In this document: in pieces, positions 11,820 through 21,333 of the stretch
How positions within the stretch are numbered: position 1 is the stretch's first letter
How the letters are laid out: every line of letters begins with the position of its first letter
NCBI RefSeq assembly: GCF_963924675.1
Contig: NC_089221.1
Location: forward strand, 137,062,263-137,126,262
Source of the DNA: Phocoena phocoena
Taxonomy: Eukaryota; Chordata; Mammalia; Artiodactyla; Phocoenidae
DNA: 64,000 nt
Direction: 5' to 3'
The notes under the pieces: generated by a model
Seen by the model: only the letters and a program-made list of their open reading frames with translations
What the model was told of the DNA's origin: nothing
The model's database searches: none
Program-made: the position numbers and the translations under genes

Positions 11820-12112
11820 AAGTTCTTCCTCACCTACCAAGCCAAGAGCTCCTAGAAAGCACAGCCCATGTCTTAGTGCTCCCTGAAGACTGTAAGATCT
11901 ATGAAAGCAGGGATCATTTCTGTCTCATTCAGCTCTGTGTCCCCTTCACATAGTGCAGTGCCTGACACCTCCAGGAGGTGCTCAAAAATACTTGTTGAAT
12001 GAATGAATGGATAGACGAAAGAATGGCTGGGTATCCACCCACGAACCTGGTATCCCAATACCTAGTACAGTGCTTGGCATATAGAAAGAGCTCAATAAAG
12101 ACTTGTGGAATC
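11820..12112 (+). repeat. L2 LINE 3' end(s)
   Basis: Classic L2 3' pattern: CTGTAAGATCTATGAAAGCAGGGATCATTTCTGTC, then TAGTGCAGTGCCTGACA, and the terminal TTGTTGAATGAATGAATGG near 12006. A second L2-like piece follows (CTAGTACAGTGCTTGGCATATAGAAAGAGCTCAATAAA), suggesting two fragments in the same orientation. Confidence 0.6.
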
Positions 12113-13084
12113 ATTAAATAACACTCCTGTTACTTACAGATTAAGTAGAACTAAGAGTTTCTAATTCTGTTACCTAGAATTCAAAAGAAAATGAATTTTA
12201 AATGGGATGTTCTTCTGTTTAAATAAACAAACAAGCTACCAATAGGCAAAGAAAGAAGAGAGAACACTTTTTAATTCAGTTACTCAAGATCAATATTCAG
12301 ATAAACTTAAAATGTTAAAAGCCTTGGATTTGAAACCAAACCTAAGCCCGAAAAGAGACATCTTTTTGGCAATGTGCTTCCACAAGAACACTTGCTGTAA
12401 TTCCCAGCATTTGTATCAATTCCCCAGAGATTGATGGCACCGACCAAATTTAAGTGATTAAATGTGTTCCTGGAATTCTCAAGTGTTCCTCCTGACTCAG
12501 ATGGAAGGTGTGTGCTCGGGGAACGGAGGGAATATCTGCCGATCTCTACTGTTCAGTGAATGTGGGTGTGGAAGTGTCGAGAGGAAGGATAGGGGCCCAT
12601 GAGTCCCTTATTTCACAGGGCTTGGAAATTTAATATAATGTGAAACCAACTGCATGTAGAAGGGCACATTGGGTTCTCTGTCAAATCCATTCTTGTTTTA
12701 CGATGTGATCATCTCAGGAAACACACTCATCAGGCACACTCCACTGGAATCTCAGATGTATTTAGCAAGCCCCTGGAATAAATTCTCAGAGACAGAGATT
12801 TGCCTAGCACAGGCCAGATCAAGCATCTTACTCCTCCAGGTCAATAAGACAGAAGATGCAGGATCGTTGTATGTATTCAGTGATAGCAGGGGAAGTGTCT
12901 AACTCAGTGCCCAGCACATAAGAATCCAAGAATTCCCTTTTGTAGTAATAAAAAAGCTCCATGTAACCAAATTCTGTCCAGGTCACAAATAATTATTTAC
13001 ATAATAAGGGAAATTTGGAAATTGCCTGAATTTCTTTCCTTTCATTTTTTCCCCCAGACAGCCCTTTGAGGCCCGTTGACAATG
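12113..13084. other. Unassigned DNA with a possible L2 scrap
   Basis: No gene is apparent. A short CAGTGCCCAGCACATAAGAATC piece near 12905 may be L2. The rest is unassigned. Confidence 0.3.
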
Positions 13085-13215
13085 GCTTTATTTAATCTCC
13101 ATGCAGTTGAGGAGGCAATCAAGGCTAAGACAGTCAGGCAACTGACCCAAAGTCACACAGCAAGGATGTGGCCGAGCTGGGATGGAAGTGTAGTGTTTTG
13201 GACTCCAGGGGCTAT
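13085..13215 (-). repeat. MIR SINE fragment
   Basis: Reverse-complement MIR: GGAGGCAATCAAGGCTAAGACAGTCAGGCAACTGACCCAAAGTCACACAGCAAGGATGTGG. Confidence 0.6.
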
Positions 13216-13409
13216 TTTCCTGGACTCCTCTGCCTCTCCCAGTTGCTGATTTGGCTATGTCTTGACCAGCCCCACCGATGGATGAAGCAGATAGTCATTT
13301 GAGATGAGTGATTTTTTTTTTTTTTTAGAGAATTGAAATTTCAACATTATTGCTGATAACCACAGGATTAGAGAATGTGGCTTTGAGTCTATGGCAAAGT
13401 GGACTTGCC

Positions 13410-13420
13410 CATTCTTTACT
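13410..13420. repeat. Left target-site duplication of L1-A
   Basis: CATTCTTTACT, repeated exactly at 17626-17636. It directly abuts the T-rich tail of L1-A. Confidence 0.85.
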
Positions 13421-13797
13421 TTTTTTTTTTTTAACATCGTTATTGGAGTATAACTGCTTTACAATGGTTTGTTAGTTTCTGCTTTATAACAAAGTATATC
13501 AGTTATACATATACGTATGTTCCCATATCTCTTCCCTCTTGTGTCTCCCTCCCTCCCACCCTCCCTATCCCACCCCTCTAGGTGGTCACAAAGCACCGAG
13601 CTGATCTCCCTGTGCTATGCGGCTGCTTCCCACTAGCTATCTATTTTACATTTGGTAGTGTATATATCTCCATGCCACTCTCTCACTTTGTCACAGCTTA
13701 CCCTTCCCCCTCCCCGTATCCTCAAGTCCATTCTCTAGTAGGTCTGTGTCTTTGTTCTCGTCTTACCCCTAGGTTCTTCATGACCTTTTTTTTTTTC

Positions 13798-16000
13798 TTA
13801 GATTCGATATATATGTGTTAGCAAATGGTATTTGTCTTTCTCTTTCTGACTTACTTCACTCTGTATGACAGACTCTAGGTCTGTCCACCTCACTACAAAT
13901 AGCTCAATTTCGTTTCTTATTATGGCTGAGTAATATTCCATTGTATATATGTGCCACATCTTCTTTACCCATTCATCGGATGATGGACACTTAGGTTGCT
14001 TCCATGTCCTCGCTATTGTAAATAGAGCTGCAATGAACATTTTAGTATATGACTCGTTTTGAATTTTGGTTTTCTCAGGGTATATGCCCAGTAGTGGGAT
14101 TACTGGGTCATATGGTAGTTCTATTTGTAGTTTTTTAAGGAACCTCCATACTGTTCTCCGTAGTGGCTGTACCAATTCACATTTGCACCAGCAGTGCAAG
14201 AGTGTTCCCTTTTCTCCACACCTTCTCCAGCATTTATTGTTTATAGATTTTTTTTTTTTCTGGCAGTACGCGGGCCTCTCACTGTTGTGGCCTCTCCTGT
14301 TGTGGAGCACAGGCTCCGGACACACAGGCTCAGCAGCCATGGCTCACAGGCCCAGCTGCTCCATGGCATGTGGGATCTTCCCGGATCAGGGCATGAACCC
14401 GCGTCCCCTGCATCGGCAGGCGTACTCTCAACCACTGCGCCACCAAGGAAGCCCTGTTTCTAGATTTTTTGATGATGGCCATTCTGACTGGTGTGAGATG
14501 ATATCTCACTGTAGTTTTGATTTGCATTTCTCTAATGATTAATGATGTTGAGCATTCTTTCATGTGTTTGTTGGCAATCTGTATATCTTCTTTGGAGAAA
14601 TGTCTGTTTAGGTCTTCTGCCCATTTTTGGATTGGGTTGTTTTTTGTTATTGAGCTGCATGAGCTGCTTGTAAATTTTGGAGATTAATCCTTTGTCGGTT
14701 GCTTCATTTGCAAATATTTTCTCCCTTTCTGAGGGGTTGTCTTTTGGTCTTGTTTATGATTCCCTTTGCTGTGCAAAAGCTTTGAAGTTTCATTAGGTCC
14801 CATTTGTTTATTTTTGTTTTTATTTCCATTTCTCTAGGAGGTGGGTCAAAAAGGATCTTGCTGTGATTTATGTCATAGAGTGTTCTGCCTATATTTTCCT
14901 CTAAGAGTTTGATAGTTTCTGGCCTTACATTTAGGTCTTTAATCCATTTTGAGCTTATTTTTGTGTATGGTGTTAGAGAGTGTTCTAATTTTATTCTTTT
15001 ACATGCAGCTGTCCTGTTTTCCCAGCACCATTTATTGAAGAGGCTGTCCTTTCTCCACTGTACATTCCTGCCTCCTTTATCAAAGATAAGGTGACCATAT
15101 GTGCGTGGGTTTATCTCTGGGCTTTCTGTCCTGTTCCATTGATCTATATTTCTGTTTTTGTGCCAGTACGATACTGTCTTGATTACTGTAGCTTTGTAGT
15201 ATAGTCTGAAGTCAGGGAGCCTGATTCCTCCAGCTCCATTTATCGTTCCCAAGATTGCTTTGGCTATTCGGGGTCTTTTGTGTTTCCATGCAAATTGTGA
15301 AATTTTTTGTTCTAGTTCTGTGAAAAATGCCAGTGGTAGTTTGATAGGGATTGCATTGAATCTATAGATTGCTTTGGGTAGTAGAGTCATTTTCACAATG
15401 TTGATTCTTCCAATCCAAGAACATGGTATATCTCTTCATCTATTTGTATCATCTTTAATTTATTTCATCAGTGTCTTATAATTTTCTGCATACAGGTGTT
15501 TTGTCTCCTTAGGTAGGTTTTTTCCTAGATATTTTATTCTTTTTGTTGCGGTGGTAAATGGGAGTGTTTTCTTAATTTCACTTTCAGATTTTTCATCATT
15601 AGTATATAGGAATGCCAGAAATTTCTGTGCATTAATTTTGTATCCTGCTACTTTACCAAATTCATTGATTAGCTCTAGTAATTTTCTGGTGGCATCTTTA
15701 GGATTCTCTATGTATGGTATCATGTCATCTGCAAATAGTGACAGCTTTACTTCTTTTCCGATTTGGATTCCTTTTATTTCCTTTTCTTCTCTGAATGCTG
15801 TAGCTAAAAGTTCCAAAACTATGTTGACTAAGAGTGGTGAGAGTGGGGAACCTTGTCTTGTTCCTGATCTTAGTGGGTATGGCTTCAGTTTTTCACCATT
15901 GAGGACGATGTTGGCTGTGGGTTTGTCACATATGGCCTTTATTATGTTGAGGAAAGTTCCCTCTATGCCTACTTTCTGCAGGGTTTTTATCATAAATGGG
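13798..16000 (-). pseudogene. ORF2: L1-A ORF2 relic, C-terminal half (RT core to stop)
   Basis: Reverse-complement reading gives the reverse transcriptase and C-terminal parts of LINE-1 ORF2p: [14 protein letters not shown] near 15990, the catalytic FADD motif at 15724-15735, and the YTMEYYSAI C-terminal signature near 13900. The ORF2 stop falls at 13798-13800. The frame is broken by indels near 15430-15460 and 14640-14700 and by the inserted SINE. ORF2p nicks target DNA and reverse-transcribes L1 RNA in the nucleus; this copy cannot do so. Confidence 0.88.
14254..14455 (-). mobile_element. CHR-type SINE inside L1-A
   Basis: Minus-strand short-form CHR SINE: CGGGCCTCTCACTGTTGTGG near the left, GGCATGTGGGATCTTCCCGG centrally, and the tRNA-like head CACTGCGCCACCAAGGAAGCCC at the right. 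Near-identical TSDs (GTTTATAGATTTTT at 14239-14252, GTTTCTAGATTTTT at 14456-14469) sit in L1 sequence, so the SINE came after L1-A. Confidence 0.9.
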
Positions 16001-16003
16001 TGG

Positions 16004-17625
16004 GGAAATCAAAAGAAAGCTGGAGTAGCAATTCTCATATCAGACAAAATAGACTTTAAAATAAGGACTATTAGAAGAGACAAAGAAGGACACTACATAA
16101 TGATCAAGGGATCCATCCAAGAAGAAGATATAACAATTGTAAATATTTATGCACCCAACATAGGAGCACCTCAATACATAAGGCAAATGCTAACAGCCAT
16201 AAAAGGGGAAATCGACAGTAACAAATTCATAGTAGGGAACTTTAACACCCCACTTTCACCAATGGACAGATCATCCAAAATGAAAATAAATAAGGAAACA
16301 CAAGCTTTAAATGATACATTAAACAAGATGGACTTAAGTGATATTTATAGGACATTCCATCCAAAAACAGCAGAATACACATTTTTCTCAAGTGCTCATG
16401 GAACATTCTCCAGGATAGATCATATCTTGGGTCACAAATCAAGCCTTAGTAAATTTAAGAAAATTGAAATTGTATCAAGTATCTTTTCCGACCACAGCGC
16501 TATGAGACTAGATATCAGTTACAGGAAAAGATCTGTAAAAAATACAAACACATGGAGACTAAACAATACACTACTTAATAACGAAGTGATCACTGAAGAA
16601 ATCAAAGAGGAAATAAAAAAATACCTAGAAACAAATGACAGTGGAGACACAACGACCCAAAACCTATGGGATGCAGCAGAAGCAGTTCTAAGAGGGAAGT
16701 TTACAGCAATACAATCCTACCTTAAGAAGCAGGAAACATCTCGCATAAACAACCTAATCTTGCACCTAAAGCAATTAGAGAAAGAAGAACAAAAAAACCC
16801 CAAAGTTAGCAGAAGGAAAGAAATCATAAAAATCAGATCAGAAATAAATGAAAAACAATTGAAGGAAACGATAGCAAAGGTCAATAAAACTGAAAGCTGG
16901 TTCTTTGAGAAGATAAACAGAATTGATAAACCATTAGCCAGACTCATCAAGAAAAAAAGGGTGAAGACTCAAATCAATAGAATTAGAAATGAAAAAGGAG
17001 AAGTAACAACTGACACTGCAGAAATACAAAAGATCATGAGAGATTACTACAAGCAACTCTATGCCAATAAAATGGACAACCTAGAAGAAATGGACAAATT
17101 CTTAGAAATGCACAACCTGCCAAGACTGAATCAGGAAGAAATAGAAAATATGAACAGACCCATCACAAGCACTGAAATTGAAACTGTGATTAAAAATCTT
17201 CCAACAAACAAAAGCCCAGGACCAGATGGCTTCATAGGCTAATTCTATCAAACATTTAGAGAAGAGCTAACACCTATCCTTCTCAAACTCTTCCAAAATA
17301 TAGCAGAGGGAAGAACACTCCCAAACTCATTCTACAAGGCCACCATCACCTTGATACCAAAACCAGACAAGGATGTCACGAAGAAAGAAAACTACAGGCC
17401 AATATCACTGATGAACATAGATGCAAAAATCCTCAACACAGTACTAGCAAACAGAATCCAAGAGCACATTAAAAGGATCATACACCATGATCAAGTGGGG
17501 TTTATTCCAGGAATGCAAGGATTCTTCAATATACGCAAATCAATCAACGTGATACACCATATTAACAAACTGAAGGAGAAAAACCATATGATCATCTCAA
17601 TAGATGCAGAGACAGCTTTCAACAA
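16004..17625 (+). pseudogene. ORF2: L1-A ORF2 relic, inverted endonuclease-RT arm
   Basis: Plus-strand reading from an [17 protein letters not shown] block (endonuclease) through [20 protein letters not shown] and [10 protein letters not shown] to KSPGPDGF and [10 protein letters not shown] (RT). The N-terminal part of the endonuclease with its first catalytic residues is missing. The codon for the GDFN aspartate reads Asn here (AAC at 16238-16240). A TAA at 17240-17242 replaces what looks like a Glu codon; otherwise the frame stays open to the end of the arm. The 563-codon frame starting at 15551 fuses antisense of the other arm to this segment and is an artefact of the inversion. Confidence 0.88.
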
Positions 17626-17636
17626 CATTCTTTACT
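17626..17636. repeat. Right target-site duplication of L1-A
   Basis: CATTCTTTACT, identical to 13410-13420. The sequence after it (GAGTCAGGTGGGC) is no longer L1. Confidence 0.85.
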
Positions 17637-17964
17637 CTTGAGTCAGGTGGGCTTTTCTAGCAGGCATGGTCGAGGTAGACATTTTCAGGGGTGGGTCCCT
17701 TACGGCACAGAGGTACTGAGCAGATCAGAATGTTAGCGTCTGCTCAGGTAAGCAGCTCTTAAATGAACGCCTATCACAGACAGGCCTTGAAAGTTGCTTC
17801 CTTCTTCTTAAAATTGCCAATCAGTCAATGCGTAAGTCATTCTTCTTCCTCTAGAGAGGGGCTCCTGAGGTTAGGGGAGAGAAGCCAGGGTGAGCAGTAA
17901 CTCTAGCTAATGGAGCCTCAGGAGTTGTGAATACATATCTCCCCAGTACCCATCTAATTGAATG
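17637..17964. other. Unassigned DNA between L1-A and a MIR
   Basis: Non-L1 DNA without a recognisable gene. Confidence 0.35.
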
Positions 17965-18095
17965 TTAGATTCTTTACACGAATTGTTTCAAGTAATCTTC
18001 ACATTTTTATCACCATTTTATAGATGAGGCAACTCACACTTAAAGATGCTACTTTACCTAAGATTGTATAGTTTGCAATGGGAAGACCTCTGTGT
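17965..18095 (-). repeat. MIR SINE fragment
   Basis: Reverse-complement MIR: TTCAAGTAATCTTCACATTTTTATCACCATTTTATAGATGAGGCAACTCACACTTAAAG. Confidence 0.55.
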
Positions 18096-18151
18096 GATTT
18101 GACACTTGTCTTTAGTGCTGCTGCTGTGCTTTGTAAAGAAATGAAGTAGCA

Positions 18152-20385
18152 AGAGGACCTTCAAGATGGTGGAGGAATAAGATGTGGAGATCACCTTCCT
18201 CCCCACAAATACATCAGAAATACGTCTACATGTGGAACAACTCCTACAGAATACCTACTGAATACTGGCAGAAGACCTCAGACTTCCCAAAAGGCAAGAA
18301 GCTCCCCAAGTACCTGGGTAGGGCAAAAGAAAAAAGGAAAAACAGAGACAAAAGAATAGGGATGGGACCTGCACCTCTGGGAGGGAGCTGTGAAGGAGGA
18401 AAAGTTTCCACACACTAGGAAGCCCCTTCACTGGCGGGGAGGGGGGGTGGCAGGGAGGTAAGCTTTGGAGCCATTGGGGAGAGCGCAGCAACAGGGATGC
18501 AGAGGGTAGAGATTCCCACACAGAGGATCACTGCCGACCAGCATTCACCAGCCCGAGAGGCTTGTCTGCTCACCTGCCAGGACAGGTGGGGGCTGGGAGC
18601 TGGGGCTTGAGCTTCCGAGGTCAGATCCCAGGGAGAGGACTGGGGTTGGCTACGTAAACACAGCCTGAAGGGGGCTAGTGCACCACAGCTAGCCAGGAGG
18701 GATTCCGGGAAAAAGTCTGGACCTGTGTAAGAGGCAAGAGACCATTTTTTCGGGGTGTGCAAGGAGCGGGGATTCAGAATATCGCCTAAACGAGCTCCAG
18801 AGATGGACGCGAGCCGCGGCTATCAGCGTGGACCCCAGAGACAGACATGAAAAGATAAGGCTGCTGCTGCAGCCACCAGGAAGCCTGTGTGCAAGCACAG
18901 GTCACTATCCACACCTCCCCTCCCAAGAGCCTGTGCATCCCACCACTGCCAGGGTCCAGGGACAACTTCCCCGGGGAGAACACACGGCGTGCCTCAGGCT
19001 GTTGCAATGTCACGCCGGCCTCTGCCACCACAGGCTCGCCCCACATTCCATACCCCTCCCTCCCCCCAGCCTGAGTGAACCGGAGCCCCCTAATCAGACG
19101 CTCCTTTAACTCCCCCCTGTCTGGGCGAAAAACAAACGCCAGAGGGCAACCTACATGCAGAGGCGGGACCAAATCCAAAGCTGAACCCCAGGAGCTGTGT
19201 GAACAAAGAAGGGAAAGGGAAATTTCTCCGCGCAGCCTCAGGAGCAGTGGATTAAATCTTCACAATCAACTTGATGTATCCTGCACCTATGGAATAACTG
19301 AATAGACAACTAATCATCCCAAAATTGAGATGGTGGACTTTGGGAGCAACTGTAGACTTGGCATTTGCTGTATGCGACTGACTAGCTTCTGATTTATATG
19401 CTTATCTTAGTTTAGTTTTTAGCACTTGTTATCATTGGTGGATTTGTTTATTGGTTTGGTTGCTCTCTTCTTTTTTTTTTACTTTTTAAATGTAATAATA
19501 TACTTTTTAAATTTTTTATTTTAATAACTTTATTTTTCTTCCTTTTTTTTTTTAAAGAAGATGTTGGGGTAGGAGTTTATTAATTTATTTATTTTTGCTG
19601 TGTTGGGTCTTTGTGTGCGAGGGCTTTCTCTAGTTGTGGCAAGCGGGGGCCACTCTTCATCGCGGTACACGGGCCTCTCACTATCGCGGCCTCTCTTGTT
19701 GCAGAGCACAGGCTCCAGACACGCAGGCTCAGTAGTTGTGGCTCATGGGCCTAGTTGCTCCGTGGCATCTGGGATCCTCCCAGACTAGGGTTCGAACCTG
19801 TGTCCCCTGCATTAGCAGGCAGATTCTCAACCACTGCACCACCAGGGAAGCCATTTCTTACTGTTTTTTTTACTTCATTTTCTTCTGAGCCATGTGTCTG
19901 ACATGGTCTTGGTGCTCCGGGCAGGTGTCTGGCCTGAGCCTTGGAGGTGGGAGAGCTGAGTTCAGGACACTGGACCAACAGAGACCTCCCGGCCCCATGT
20001 AACATCAACTGGCGAGAGATCTCCCAGAGATCTCTGTCTCAATGCTTAGACCCAGCTCCACTCAATGACCAGCAAGCTCCAGTGGTGGATACCCCATGCC
20101 AAACAACTGGCAGGACAGGAATGCAAACCCACCCATCAGCAGAGAGGCTGCCTAAAATCATAATAAGTTCACAGACACCCCAAAACACACCAGACGTGGT
20201 CCTGCCCACCAGAAAGACAAGATCCAGCCTCATCCACCAGAACATAGGCACCAGTCCCCTCCACCAGGAAGCCTACACAACCCACTGAACCAACCTTACC
20301 CACTCAGGGCACACACCAAAAACAATGGGAACTACGAATCTGCAGCCTGAGAAAAGTAGACCCCAAACACAGCAAGTGAAGCAAA
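18152..20385 (+). promoter_or_regulatory. L1-B 5' UTR (internal promoter region)
   Basis: The leader of a LINE-1, GC-rich in its first kilobase and then AT-rich. In active L1s this region carries the internal RNA polymerase II promoter; I infer that role by homology only. It has a G-rich stretch at 18435-18463 (GGCGGGGAGGGGGGGTGGCAGGG) and is interrupted by a SINE near 19.55-19.85 kb. Open frames of 60-130 codons on both strands here have no protein family features. Confidence 0.7.
19553..19852 (-). mobile_element. CHR-type SINE (long form) in the L1-B 5' UTR
   Basis: Minus-strand SINE: TTTGCTGTGTTGGGTCTTTG at the left, GTGGCATCTGGGATCCTCCC centrally, and the head CACTGCACCACCAGGGAAGCC at the right. 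The left boundary lies in T-rich L1 sequence, so it is approximate and no clean TSD can be called. Confidence 0.85.
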
Positions 20386-21275
20386 ATGAGAAGACAGAGA
20401 AATACACAGCAGATGAAGGAGCAAGGTAAAAACCCACCAGACCAAACAAATGTAGAGGAAATAGGCAGTCTACCTGAAAAAGAATTCAGAGTAATGGTAG
20501 TAAAGATGATCCAAAATCTTGGAACTAGAATGAAGAAAATAAAAGAAACGTTTAACAAGGACCTAGAAGAACTAAAAAGCAAACAAACAATGATGTACAA
20601 CAAAATAAATGAAATTTAAAACTCTCTAGAAGGAATCAATAGCAGAATAACTGAGGCAGAAGAACGGAAAGGTGACCCAGAAGATAATATAGTGGAAATA
20701 ACTACCACAGAGCGGAATAAAGAAAAAAGGATGAAAAGAATTGACAACAGTCTCAGAGACTTCTGGGACAACATTAAACACACCAACATTCGAATTATAG
20801 GGGTTCCAGAAGATGAGAAAAAGAAAAGGACTGAGAAAATATTTGAAGAGATTGTAGTTGAAAACTTCCCTAATATGGGAAAGGAAATACTGAATCAAGT
20901 GCAGGAAGTGCAGAGATTCCCATACAGGATAAATCCAAGGAGAAACACGCCAAGACACATATTAATCAAACTATCAAAAATTAAATACAAAGAAAAGATA
21001 TGAAAAGCAGCAAGGAAAAAGCAACAAATAACATACATGGGAATCCCCATAAGGTTAAGAGCTGAACTTTCAGCAGAAACTCTGCAAGCCAGAGGGAGTG
21101 ACAGGACATATTTCAAGTGATGAAAGGGAAAAACCTACAACCAAAATTACTCTACCCAGCAATGATCTCATTCAGCTTCGACAGAGAAATTAAAACCTTT
21201 TCAGACAAGCAAAAGCTAAGACAATTCAGCACCACCAAACCAGCTTCACAACAAATGCTGAAGGAACTTCTCTAG
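20386..21275 (+). pseudogene. ORF1: L1-B ORF1 relic
   Basis: Starts at ATG 20386 (MRRQRNTQQMKEQGKNPPDQ) and ends at the expected TAG at 21273-21275. ORF1p is the trimeric RNA-binding protein of L1 particles. The N-terminal coiled-coil part, the central IIGVPE-type RRM segment and the C-terminal RNA-binding part are all recognisable. It is broken by an in-frame TAA at codon 78 (20617-20619) and by a frameshift near 21001. The same TAA context occurs in L1-F at 47438-47440. Confidence 0.88.
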
Positions 21276-21333
21276 GCAGGAAACACAAGGGAAGGAAAAG
21301 ATCTACAATAACAAACCCAAAACAATTAAGAAA

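Larger units (their letters stand above)
13421..17625 (-). mobile_element. L1-A: LINE-1 with 5' inversion (twin priming)
   Basis: One LINE-1 insertion in two arms. The 3' arm (13421 to about 16003) runs on the minus strand from the T-rich tail through the 3' UTR into the RT region of ORF2. The 5' arm (about 16004-17625) is on the plus strand and runs from the endonuclease region into RT. In L1 coordinates the plus arm ends at the AEKAF-like RT motif (17608-17625), and the minus arm starts at the [13 protein letters not shown] motif a few residues further on (15993). The two arms therefore join with almost no loss. An 11-bp TSD (13410-13420 / 17626-17636) shows that both arms arrived in one event. 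The 5' end is truncated inside the endonuclease. A CHR SINE interrupts the 3' arm at 14254-14455. Confidence 0.9.

Noticed and set aside
18182..19305. Many frames of 60-130 codons on both strands
   Set aside because: They lie in the GC-rich L1-B 5' UTR, a non-coding leader.
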